In this document: in pieces, positions 22,409 through 32,805 of the stretch | Position numbering within the stretch: the stretch's first letter is position 1 | Layout: each line of letters starts with the position of its first letter | Source of the DNA: Archegozetes longisetosus | Lineage: Eukaryota; Arthropoda; Arachnida; Sarcoptiformes; Trhypochthoniidae | Direction of reading: 5' to 3' | NCBI GenBank assembly: GCA_018873245.2 | Contig: JAEMBT020000001.1 | Coordinates: 5,258,220 to 5,322,219, forward strand | Length of the DNA: 64,000 nucleotides | Made by a program: the position numbers and the translations under genes | Notes under the pieces: generated by a model | Database searches by the model: none | The model's input: only the letters and a program-made list of their open reading frames with translations | What the model was told of the DNA's origin: nothing

Positions 22409-23960
22409 TACAGTGCAGCTCATAAATATTAGGCCGCATATTTTTTTTAAAAATTCATTTAAAAAAGTATATTTTAAGTAAATTGCGCTCATTAAATATG
22501 TTTAAGATTGCAACTGTGACTCACTCACAAAAATTTGCGTTAATCCAGCGCCGGATTAAAGAGCGCGACAGAAAAATTTGATATCAGGTGCATGCAAAAG
22601 TATTAGGCCTGTTAGTTACATTCTGGTTTCTTAGATCCTACGTTAATAAAAATTACAGTACTTGATTGAAAACTGTAATTTATATATATTTGTATATTAT
22701 TTGCTATATATTTTGTACTTGAGTTTAAATCTTAACCATTCGTATGGCCAAGGAGTTGACCGAACAGTAGCGCGGCCAAATCGCGGCTCTACACAAAAGC
22801 GGGATGACTCGGCGAAAGATAGTGGCTGCGGTTGGAAGGTCGAAGTGTGCGGCGGACTACTACTTGGCCAATCCCGAAGACTGCGGCAGGAAAAAGCGTT
22901 CGGGAAGGCCTCCCAAAGTGACTCCACGCTATGAACGGCGGATTCTGCGCTGCGCTACCGACACCAGGACGTCGGCCACCAAGATTAAGACAACCCTTCA
23001 ATTGTCTTACCATCCGAGTACTGTAAAAAGGGTTCTGAAGAAGTCGCCGAACCTTAAATACACCAAAAGGATGGCCAAACCACCATTGAAACCAGAGCAT
23101 AAGCAAGCGCGTTTCGATTGGGCACGGAATCATATGGAATTTGGTGTCCATTGGCGGAAAGTGGTTTGGAGCGACGAAAAGAAGTTCAACCTCGATGGTC
23201 CCGATGGCCTCCAATACTATTGACACGACCTGAGGAAGGAACCGGAATTCTTCTCTAAGAATGCTAATGGAGGAGGTTCAGTGATGATTTGGGCTGGCTT
23301 CGGATGGAACGGTAAAACGGACATCGCGTTCATAGATGGCCGTATGAATGCCGGCGGGTATCAGGCAATGCTTGAAGAGTACCTCCTACCGAAGGGAATC
23401 CAATTTGGTGGCCAGGATTGGATGTACCAACAGGACAACGCGAGCATTCATAACGCGAAATCCACGAAAGAATGGTTCAATTCTCAACATATTGATGTCA
23501 TGAAGTGGCCAGCTCGTAGTCCGGACCTCAATCCCATTGAAAACCTGTGGGGAATCCTCGTTCGCCGCGTTTACGCTGATGGCCGCCAATTTGAGATCGT
23601 CGGTGACCTGAAAGTCGCAATTCGTGAAGAATGTGCGAAAATCGACTCTGAAGTTCTTTGAAAACTAGTCAATACTATGCAGGACAGGGTTTTTAATTTC
23701 ATTTTAAGAAATGGGGGACAAACTAAGTACTGATGTTAATTTATTTAATAAATTCAGTCCTGGCCTAATACTTTTGCACAGTCAGTTTTTAACTTTCTTC
23801 TGCGCGCGGTGTCTCGGTGGACACGGGTGAAATATGGTTTCGGTAAAAGTTTAATATCCTTAAGATGCGTCATCCCAATAAATATTATTGGATTATTCCT
23901 ATGTTTAGCAGTAAAATCTTTAAAAAATTTGTTGGCCTAATATTTATGAGCTGCACTGTA
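22409..23960 (+). mobile_element. Complete Tc1-like transposon
   Basis: The element spans 22411-23958 (1548 bp). Inverted ends CAGTGCAGCTCATAAATATT are followed by AGGCC on both sides, and each end is flanked by TA. The interior is clearly more GC-rich than its surroundings, in keeping with recent arrival. Confidence 0.95.
22744..23661 (+). pseudogene. Tc1 DD34E transposase with two nonsense codons
   Basis: Encodes the transposase of the enclosing element. From ATG 22744 the frame is continuous to 23661 apart from a TAG at 22768-22770 and a TGA at 23221-23223. The TGA sits where YYWHDLR is expected, so it is a Trp codon change. The helix-turn-helix region includes MTRRKIVAAVGRSKCAADYY, followed by GRPPKVTPR. 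The catalytic motifs are VVWSDEKKF, MYQQDNASIH and RSPDLNPIENLW, with 34 residues between the second Asp and the Glu. The lesions are point changes only, and the terminal repeats are intact. This copy could still be moved by a transposase supplied in trans. Confidence 0.93.
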
Positions 23961-24573
23961 GTGTGTCGTATTTACAGTAAACTAATATAAAGTCGTATAC
24001 CAATACTACAAATTGAGTAAACAAAGGTATACTTTTTTGACATCAGATATCTTAAGTTTCATACAGATGATTTATCATTCATTCTCATGAAAAATATTTC
24101 AATAAATAAACAATAAAATTTACTGAACGAGGGTAAAATGACAAAGTTATTAAATTTACATTTAATATTTCAATGTAAAACGTTTATATGAAAACTATTC
24201 TTGAAAAAACATTCATTCAAAAATAAATAAATGCAACTAGACTAAATAAATAACGAGATTAAGTTTTAAGGTATGAGTTATGAAAACAATAGGACAAACA
24301 TTTACGGTCTGACTGATTTCAAACATTCAAAGAAATTTGATGTCATAGCTTATAGTTAAAATTCTCCAATCTTATGCTTCGAAAGTATTTGGAAACTTAA
24401 TAGTTTTGGTTAAAATAAACAACTGCAATTCACTCTAAAAGTCTTTGACTACTTTGACGCTAAAACAGTTCGTCATAATGAAATAGATGAACGACACTAC
24501 ATAGTTCGTGTTGTGTAAATTGAAGTAGACTTTTACTTTTTGTGAGATATTCTGATACAAAATCTCGGCTAAA
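23961..24573. other. AT-rich spacer, probably 5' end of the pogo-like element
   Basis: No independent gene seen. The 5' terminus of the transposon whose first exon starts at 24574 should lie here, but I could not identify its terminal repeat. Confidence 0.4.
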
Positions 24574-24719
24574 ATGGCTGAACTTAATCCATCTGTCGCG
24601 AAATACTTATATAAAACTATATCTTACAAATACAGGGAGGTATTTATTCCAAATAGAAACGAAATGGATTAGCAAATCATTTAATTGGTGAGTTTGTTTG
24701 TCTACAATTCATCACCTAA

Positions 24720-26451
24720 ATTTCATTACTCGAGGAAAACAAGATGCTCTACGGACCATCAAAAGCAAATCTGGAGAGGTGATCACGGATAACAAGATAC
24801 TTGCCAGATGGAGAGAACACTTCAAGGAACTCCTCAACCCAGTGGAAGCTACGCCTGATAATCACATCAGCAGTATTAACGAACCAGTAGATCCAATTCT
24901 ACAAGAAGTAGTTATGACTGCAATTAAATACCTTAAGAATGGGAAAGCTGCCGGAATCGATGAAATACGAGCAGAAATGATGAAGGCCATGTGCCATAAA
25001 GGATGCGAATGTTTGACACGATTGATCAATGTGTCGTGGAAGACCGGAAAAGCACCAAAAGATTGGCAGCAATGCATAGTGGTACCGCTGTTCAAGAAAG
25101 CAGATCACAGAGAATGCTCAAACTATCACGGCATAACTCTCCTTAGTCAGGCTGAAAAGGTACATGCAAAAATAGTAGAGGAAAAGTGTCGGAAAAAGGT
25201 GGAACCTTTATTCCAAGAGGAGCAATGTGGATTCCGCCCAGGCCGCGGAACAACAGACCAACTCTTCACTCTAGCACAAGTATATGAAAAGTCTTGGGAA
25301 TATGGGAGACCAGTTCACACGTGCTTCATTGATCTAGAGAAAGCATATGATCGTGTGCCAAGAGATGTACTCTGGAAGGTGCTAGAAGAATACAACATAA
25401 GAGGTGTGCTACTAAGAGCAATAAAATCACTGTACAATCACTGTGGGAGTTGTGTTCGAATAAATGGGTTGGAATCAATGACCTTCATGGTAAACGCTGG
25501 ACTCTGCCAAGGATGCGTATTGTCTCCACTCCTATTCACAGTCTTCATGTATAGGATATCGAGGCGCAGCCAAGGCAATGAGTGTATCTCGATAGGAGAT
25601 GCGAGGGTGAGCAACCTTCTCTTCGCAGACGACGTTACAAAACTTGCGTCTACCAGGGCAGATCTCCAGAAGTCTCTAGATAGGTTTAATGAAGAATGTA
25701 ATACGGCCAAAATGAAAATCAGCACGTCAAAAACCCAGGCAATGACGATCTCTAGAACCCCACATGTGAGTGGCAACCTGCATGTTAGTGTGTCCCCACT
25801 TCTAGAGGTTGAGAAGTTCAAGTATCTCGGGGTTACATTCACGAGTGACGGAAAATGGGACACGGAATTAACATCACGTATTGGAGCAGCAGGAGTCATG
25901 CGACAGTTGTACAGGACCGTCGTAACAAAAAGAGAACTCAGCACTAAGACCAAGCTCTCAATCTACAAATCCGTGTATAGACCTATCCTCACCTATGGAC
26001 ATGAGCAATGGGTCATGACCGAAAGGATGAAATCGCGAGTACAGGCGACAGAAATGAGGTTTCTAAGAAGGATAGCTGAATTGACATTACTCGATAGAAT
26101 AAGGAGTTCAGACATCCGAAAGACCCTGCAGGTACGTCCGCTGCTTCTCTGGATAGAGAGGTCGCAGCTTAAGTGGTTAGGACACTTGATAAGAATGCCA
26201 CAAGAAAGACTAGTAAAACAAATCTACGAAGCATGTAAACAAGTAAACGTTCAAGAGTGAGACCCAGAAGAAGATGGAAGGATTACATCTACAATATCGC
26301 AGAGGAAAAATTGGGTCTCAAGAAGAAAGAAATAGAGAGCATGGCAAGAGACAGAAAAGCTTAGTCCCAACAGTTAGGCAAGCGACGAACCCCGCAACCC
26401 TAATAAGGATAAGCGGTTATTGCGAATGATGATGATGATGATTTCATTACT
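24720..26451 (+). mobile_element. 5'-truncated RTE-like LINE with 11-bp target duplication
   Basis: ATTTCATTACT occurs at 24720-24730 and 26441-26451. Between them lies a truncated LINE (24731-26440) that ends in a GAT repeat (TGATGATGATGATG), a usual RTE-type tail. The 5' end starts mid-protein, as expected from incomplete reverse transcription. Removing it restores a short intron of the host transposon. Confidence 0.88.
24732..26364 (+). pseudogene. RTE-clade reverse transcriptase, 5'-truncated
   Basis: The frame covers the end of the endonuclease-RT linker (ILARWREHFKELLN), then reverse transcriptase blocks: AAGIDEIRAEM, QCGFRPGRGTTDQ, HTCFIDLEKAYDRVPR, GLCQGCVLSPLLFTVF and the catalytic LLFADDV. 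Thumb-region sequence (KFKYLGVTFTSDGKWD) follows. The catalytic FADD is intact. The main frame ends at 26260, but the basic C-terminal tail (VRPRRRWKDY) continues in another frame to a TAG at 26362-26364, so one indel lies near 26240. The endonuclease domain is missing through truncation. The copy cannot move itself. Confidence 0.9.
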
Positions 26452-26679
26452 TTCAGGCATCGTTGAGTCATGTTTGAAAACTCCTAATTTTTGATTCGAA
26501 AGTGAAAAAACGCTTACTTTTGACGAGATTGAGCCTGAAAATGGAGATATAGCTCATGAAGACGATAACGAGGATGAATTAGACAAATTAGGCAAAATAA
26601 TTTCAATTGGTGACAGAATAAATACAATCAAGTATTGGTGGAATGAAGGAAGAAAGAAGAGAGTTTTAACATCAGTTCA

Positions 26680-28429
26680 AAGTAGATTGGGGTGACCAAG
26701 TCAAAAACTGTTAAATGCGGGACAAAAAGTTTTGGTCCCCTTATAAAATTTTTTTAAAAAGTTTTAATCTGATTGAAGTTACAAATCACAGTTTGAAATA
26801 ACAATTATTTGAAATATAAACTAAAGATTTGATTGAGAACTGCACTTTATAAGAGTCACACACGATGTGAATGAAAACAAGGTATCAAATAAACGGATTA
26901 AAACACTTTTTATGAAGAGACTTTCACATATCGTGGGGTTAGAACTATAACATTCCAATTCGATTTTTTTCGAAAATTGAGTTAATCATCGATTCTTATA
27001 CTCTTATGAATTATTTATTAATGTATCATAAAGTTATCGTAAAAGTTCAAAGCATTTCCTAGAAAAACTTGATGCAATTTTATTCTAAAATTTTTCAGCT
27101 CAAAAAGTTGGTGCTATAATATTCTAAATACATGAAAGCATTATGTTACAGGTTTTGTCTTGTCTCTATCGTATTGTCTCAAAAGCATATAAAAATCTGG
27201 AAATACTAAATAGTAATTATTATTTTCAACATTTCATTTATCATATTTTCGATAGAATTTTTAAAAATTGATTTTCTAATAGAATACTTGCAAGGCAATT
27301 AATTGTAGGTTTATCTTATTTAAAACTACATACAATATATTGAGTGGTGAGAGTTGTAACATTCAAAATCTATTTTTTATCAAAATTGAGTTAAGCACAG
27401 ATTATTATACATTGATATGTGCTCTTTAATTTTCACAAGTCAGTTTTTCAAATTTCATGTTCAATAGCTCACAAAAGCAGAATTTAGATGAGTGGTTGGC
27501 AAAAATTCACATATTAGACGTTTATCAATGCTTTTTATAAGTGATAAATTTTTGTCGTTATTAATTACATATATAAATTAATGAATTTTAATTAAAAATA
27601 ATTAACTCACATGCTTCCAAGTATTTTTTTAAGTCGGTTTATCTCGATTTAAAGAGGAATTAAAGTTTAGTGCTATTCTAAGATTTTCATAAGAATTTAT
27701 AAAATTTTACGTAATTAATCACTGAAATCATGAAATTTAAATAATTTTTAATAGAGATTAGATAATAATCTTTAAAAAAAACTTTAAAAATGTGTCTAAA
27801 AAATTTCACCAAAAAATATAATTTTTTAATTTTCAAAAATTACCTGATGAATTTGCTATAAAATACAAGAAAAGAATTATTTTATAACTTATTTGTAATA
27901 TTTAAAACCCTTTCTCATATTTTCTGCTCAAAAAGTAATGAAATGCCTGCATTTTTAAAGATAGAATATTATAGCACTAAAATTTTGAACTAATTTGACT
28001 TCCATAATATTCTAAATTAAAAATTGGGTTCTCACAAATCATAGTTAGAAACGGTTGGGCACCGGTTTATTATGAACCTAAAGAGTAGTCAACACACCTA
28101 TGAAAGTGATGTGACTTACTTAAAATTCTACTAACTCATTCATGTTATATACTATTGTTAAACTTCAAAGTCGTTTTTCTCAAAACTATGTTTTTTCAAT
28201 TTAGAATATTATAGTTCTCACCCCACGATATTTTAAGATAAGAAACGTGTTGGCAACAAATTGCATTATTTGCATTAAATAAAAACATACAGTGGAAATT
28301 TGTTTAGATAAATCTTAAAATGTATGATGTTTTCCGTCCCGCAAAAGGTGCATACTGTATGCGGGACACAACTTTTAAATGCAGGACAATCCCGCACAAT
28401 GCGGGACACTTGGTCACCCTAAAGTAGAT
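26680..28429. mobile_element. hAT MITE family A, copy 2, carrying an insert
   Basis: The element spans 26688-28421 in the opposite orientation to copy 1. A perfect 8-bp duplication AAGTAGAT lies at 26680-26687 and 28422-28429. Without the insert it is 434 bp, the same as copy 1. The left end reads TGGGGTGACC, one base changed from TAGGGTGACC. It interrupts the transposase codons for VQSR/YR. Confidence 0.93.
26929..28230. mobile_element. 1.3-kb TA-flanked element nested in the hAT MITE
   Basis: TCGTGGGGTTAGAACTATAA at 26931 is matched inversely at 28228 (GTGGGGTGAGAACTATAAT). Copy 1 of the hAT MITE reads across the empty site (CACATATTTTAAG here versus ACATATTTTAAG in copy 1). The duplication is TA, or ATAT if the end is set two bases inward. 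A partial internal repeat of the left end starts near 27345 (GTGAGAGTTGTAACATTC). No protein is encoded. Confidence 0.85.
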
Positions 28430-29638
28430 ATCGTTATGTAACTAGTGAGACTTATATAATTGGAAAAAACAAATTGAGAAAGATGGAAGCAGGTACGATA
28501 AACTTCAAAATATTTTGAAACACACTTTAAATAAGTTTGAGAAAGCGGTCGATAAATTACTACCAATTCACGATCATGACCTGCTAAGATGGGCTAGAAA
28601 AAAGCCAAGGGAGCTAACCTTTGATTTTACAGCCTCCAAGAAATGGATTTGGAAATTTAAGTCAGCTAACAGAATTTGCTCTCGCAAAATTACGAAATTT
28701 TTAACATCATAATACAAGCAGGAGAGTGAAAATATTGCAGCAACAGCTCAATTGTTTGTAGATTCTGCTCTGATTGCGTTCAGCAACTATAGCCCAAATC
28801 AAATATTCAACACAGATCTGTCTGGGTTTAATTATGAAATGTACTCTGATAGAACTCTGGCTCGTAAAAGGCAAAAAGAAGTGTTATCTACAGTTATTTC
28901 TCTTCATGCAATAACTCATTCGTTAACGATCCAGTCTACAATCAATCTTGATGGAAAGCTTTTGTCACCATTGTTTTTATGCTTAAAAGAAGTATCAGGA
29001 GAATTCGGTGCAAGAACTCAAGTCTTCAGACCAAAAAATGTTGCTGTCTATTGCTCGTCATCAGGAAAAATGTCTAAAGATCTTGTTAAAGACTGGTTTT
29101 TAGACTCTTATACCTTCAATGGACACAAAGGGTCTGCTTTTATTAGATTCGTGGACTGTATAATCAGATCGGAAAATGTTCGAAGATCTTTTAACTGATG
29201 ACAAGACAATCAACACCTTAAAGATTCCACCGAAAAAAACTTCACTTGTTCAACCTCTTGACGTTTACTTTTTTTAGGAAGTGGAAAATTATGGCAAGAA
29301 AGTTTTTTGAGCGTGTATTATTGGATGATATTGATCTGAATCTTAAACAGCTTAATAACACTATTAAGTTACATTCACTTATTCATAATCAGCTTTCTTC
29401 TCCGCGTCTTCGACCTATGATAAGATATGCTTGGTTTAAAGCCGGATATTTAACCCAAAATCCTGGCCGCTTTGATAATTTATCCAAAGTTTGTTTTAAA
29501 TTTGTTGGTTCAGTTTGTTTCGAAAACAATAGTAAATGCTCAGAAGATGTGTTTATCTTATGTAGTTGGTTTAGAAGATCATTTTGCTTCACCCACTATT
29601 ATATTGAATACCATTATTGTAGTGAGTTGCTCAATTGA

Positions 29639-29890
29639 ATTAAAATTTCAAAAATTGAATATCAGGTATAAATTAACTGCTCAGCAGAAACTGACCGATA
29701 TTTTTGATACACTTTTCATAAAGATTATTCTCAGTAAGTTTCATCAAAATTGGCATCTCAACGTTGGGAAACAGCCTTGTTAGTAATATGTGATTATGCG
29801 TGCAGTTACTTGCTTTTCAGTTTTCACTTTATATATATTAAGTTTTATTTTCTCTACCGTACATTTTTGAGGTAAAGTTTCAAATGTTTT
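29639..29890 (+). mobile_element. 3' non-coding end of the pogo-like transposon
   Basis: This region matches, in reverse, the remnant at 21130-22400, including TACGGTAGAGAAAATAAAAC read on the minus strand. It supplies the empty site for the foldback MITE there. The exact terminus was not found. Confidence 0.6.
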
Positions 29891-30228
29891 TATATTTAGA
29901 GTCTAATGATAATAAATTAACTTGTATTCAATAACAGTCTAAAATGTCTACAAATACCTTACATCCACCGTACAATATTTAATATCTTTTCTACTGTATC
30001 TAATTTGTAGTACTAACTCTAGAATAGTATTTCATGGGTCAAAATGACCCAAAAGTCTATAAAAACTGTTATAATTATTTAATGCAATTTCCAATGTTAA
30101 TAAAACTGATAGTATTTTCAAATGAGTATATTTAAATCGTATTAAGCAATAAATTAATTATTTACAAATTTTATTAAGATATTTAAATTGAATCATTTTA
30201 AAGTTAGTTCTATTTGAGTTTAGGCGAT
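29891..30228. other. AT-rich spacer
   Basis: Nothing recognised beyond low-complexity AT sequence. Confidence 0.5.
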
Positions 30229-31303
30229 AAAGACAAAGGCGGCATATGAAAATTATGTTAGACAATTTAATTATAAACATTCCCATACTAATACAGGATG
30301 TTATTGATGCATAAATATGTATATATTGTAATATAAGCTATTACAGGATACTAGAGGTAGATCATTTTTTGAGTCAAATTTCAAACTAATATTACAGGAT
30401 AACGAAATGAGATATTTTAATTCTATCTTCACCAAATTATAACTATAATTAACAGCTTTTAAGAACACATTAAAATGTTTATATAAATAATTTTTAGTAA
30501 CGGAAAATTGTGTTTGTAAATTTCAAATGACTATTGTCATATGATACCAATAAAAACCCAAACGTTTCTTGGTGTTAAATTAAAGCACTAATAGTCTAGT
30601 TTTAATTTTTGAAGAGTCTGCTTTGGGTTTCTTTTGGTAACAAGTACAAATTATAAAAATAGAAATGTCCGAACAAATGTCACATTTACCTAATTTAAGA
30701 TATAAATATTGTGCTTGTTGCACTGTCCGGTTGGATAGTATTATAAGACGTGATGTAAGACGCGTCAACGAAAATGATTTAGTGACTAAATTAAATACTG
30801 TGAAGCCGATAATATTAACAAATAAAAGAAAATCAATGGATTCAACACTGATTAACAAAGGTGATTTAATTTGTGGAAATTGTAGAAACTTTGCTAAAAA
30901 GTTCAAAGGTGATAATACTTCAAATGTGAACGTGTCACTACCTATTACAACTAATTTGTATCCATCATTATTGACCATCATGATAATGAAAAGCTTGACA
31001 GTGACCAGCGTGACCAAGATCACATTGAAAATCGTGTTGAGCACCTTACAATTTACCCTGATATCTCTACAATGTTACCAACAATAGATTAAAACTCATA
31101 CTTTTGTTGTATATATGTCTTATAGTATGTATATATTGTCAAACTGTAAGAATTTCCATAATATTTTATTTGTCCATAACTTTTTAAATAATGCGCCGAT
31201 TTTTAAAATTTTTGCTTAATTATATATCATTTTATATGCTTTATATCTGGGCAAATTAAAATTAAAATTGCTACATGTTTTTTCATCTACCGCCTTTGTC
31301 TTT
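30229..31303 (+). mobile_element. Transposon-like unit with AAAGACAAAGGCGG inverted ends
   Basis: AAAGACAAAGGCGG begins at about 30229, and its complement ends at about 31303. Similarity continues a further ten bases with mismatches (CATATGAAAA versus TAGATGAAAA). The 1.07-kb interval holds one small Cys-motif reading frame. No target duplication was evident, so the superfamily is open. Confidence 0.6.
30665..31087 (+). pseudogene. Cys-motif protein of unknown family, probably transposon-encoded
   Basis: The 140-residue frame starts MSEQMSHLPNLRYKYCACC. It has a C-x2-C pair (CACC) at about residue 17 and a second (CGNC) at about residue 71, with basic residues between. That would fit one zinc-binding module. 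After about residue 100 the composition becomes unlike the start. A one-base shift there (near 30970) opens an acidic stretch (HHDNEKLDSDQRDQDHIENR) that ends at 31089, so a frameshift is likely. It lies inside the unit with inverted ends, which argues for a mobile-element gene. I do not recognise the family. Confidence 0.5.
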
Positions 31304-31650
31304 GAATATCCATAAAAATTACGAAATTATATACTTTTCACTAGACTTAGCAGCATTTAGTAATTTTGTGTCATATTATATTTAATCACAAAATTGTGAG
31401 CAAGTCATATCATAATTAAATCTTATGCATATTCTGATTTTACTGAGTTTCTGAATGTGGATCAATAAGTTAATCTTAAGTATAAAAGTCTACAGGTGCA
31501 TAAAAGTAGCCAACATCTCAGTAAGATTAATGAAACTATTCCTACCCCATTTATGTACGAAATAACTGGTTCTTAGAAATATCCCAAAATACTTTTCTCG
31601 TTTGGCCAATTATTATGATTATTTGTTAGATGATTAAAATATTTGTGGAA
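31304..31650. other. AT-rich spacer
   Basis: No feature recognised. Confidence 0.5.
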
Positions 31651-31749
31651 TACGGGACAAATGCGTCCCACGTCGAGGGCTTGCATGTTGCAGGACAAAG
31701 CCACTCAATGAGGGACTGTCCCGCACAATGTAGGACATCTGGTCACCCT
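31651..31749. mobile_element. Fragment of the hAT MITE family A
   Basis: The sequence ends GTCCCGCACAATGTAGGACA followed by TCTGGTCACCC, matching the right end of the copy at 28421 with several changes. Only about 100 bp remains and no duplication was found. Confidence 0.7.
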
Positions 31750-32049
31750 TCTTTTTGAAGCCTCTATGTATTTAAGGACAGAATTTTAGTTTTTCTTGGT
31801 ACAAAATGTTAGCAGAGAATAATCTTTGCTAATACAGACTGATATCTTGACATGGAATTGAAACGTAATATAAGAAGCAGTGAATTGATGTTAATAAATC
31901 AATAAACAGAAAAGCAATTTTACAACAAAAATTACTTTGTTACTTTAAAACTTGATAAACAAGATAGTTATTAGTCCTTCGATGGGTTTTCATTGCAATG
32001 TTTTTCTGTGTAAATTTGATTATCTTTTAACGTAGAGCATTGAGTAAAC

Positions 32050-32115
32050 ATCAGGACCCCATTACACATAAATATTTTCTCACTCGTCACGCTCCCTCAA
32101 GTTCATATATATAGG

Positions 32116-32159
<44 letters not shown>

Positions 32160-32805
32160 CCCTAGCTTAGGCTCCACCTCTCATTTCCAATTTTCATCAA
32201 TATGCATATAGTTCGACTCACCACACCTCTCTGACACCGGTTATGTAGGCTAACTTCCCCCCTAGACACATATTGTGATCTATAGAGTATTTCAAAGGTA
32301 GATTATCAAACTGAATTTTGAGATAACGTGCATGATTTATTGCAGTTGGCAGTCTTAGCATTACCAGATGTTACGAAATGGAAGTAGTATGCCCTAGCCT
32401 CTGGTAATGCCCGTAGGTACTGGACTGTCTTCGGGCATAGTCTGCATAGGCAAAAGCCCAATGGGACACGATACTAAACCCATAGATTTTCAGGCATCCC
32501 CAGCCAAGGGTGGAGGTTGAGGCAAACTATCTCCGCATGGTAGCCCCTGGTAATGCTAAGAGTCTACCAACTGCAATAAATCACGTATATAGATCCCAAA
32601 ATTCGATTTGATAATCTACCCTCGAAAGTACCTATAGGTCACAATATGGGTCTGATGGATGTGGGGAGTCGAATTATATGCATATTGGTGAAAATTGGAA
32701 ATGGGGATGGAACTTAAGCTAAGTGCTGGATGGGCATAACCTATATATTTGTACTCAGAGGAGCGTATCAAGTAAAAAAATATATAAATGCTTTGGGGTC
32801 CTGAT
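32050..32805. repeat. 756-bp foldback sequence with about 300-bp arms
   Basis: Outer ends ATCAGGACCCC and its complement match, as do long stretches inward. Examples are TTTCCAATTTTCA(T/C)CAATATGCATAT, GGTAGATTATCAAA and GATTTATTGCAGTTGG. The innermost pair is CTTAGCATTACCAG. The arms are imperfect (about 80-90 per cent by eye), the loop is about 200 bp and the sequence is more GC-rich than its flanks. One arm carries a CT microsatellite that the other lacks. It may be a large MITE or a hairpin-RNA source. Confidence 0.8.
32119..32157. repeat. (TC)n microsatellite
   Basis: An almost pure CT dinucleotide run of about 39 bases inside the left arm of the foldback. Confidence 0.95.

Larger units (their letters stand above)
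24574..29638 (+). pseudogene. pogo/Tigger-like DDE transposase gene, split by two insertions
   Basis: A candidate first exon starts MAELNPSVAKYLYK at 24574 and carries stops. A donor GTGAGT lies at 24688. The LINE at 24731-26440 sits in what would be a short intron ending TTTCAG at 26456. The coding sequence continues with DEIEPENGDIAHEDDNEDE and IKYWWNEGRKKRVLTSVQS. The hAT MITE (26688-28421) interrupts here, and the sequence resumes YRYVTSE after one copy of its duplication AAGTAGAT. Later parts include a DNA-binding region (ARKKPRELTFDFTASKKWIW) and a catalytic region (IFNTDLSGFNYEM, HSLTIQSTINLDGKLLSPL, TSLVQPLDVYFF). The C-terminus is Cys-rich and ends at 29638. Lesions are frameshifts near 28455 and 29200-29250 and a TAA at 28710. 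The DDE_1 assignment rests on SLVQPLD. Confidence 0.8.

Noticed and set aside
22697..23226. Overlapping minus-strand frames of 76 and 145 residues
   Set aside because: They are antisense to a clear Tc1 transposase in GC-richer DNA.
25438..25953. 171-residue minus-strand frame
   Set aside because: It is antisense to the reverse transcriptase core of the LINE.
30580..31044. 154-residue minus-strand hydrophobic frame
   Set aside because: It is antisense to the Cys-motif protein. Hydrophobicity is the expected mirror of an AT-rich polar frame.
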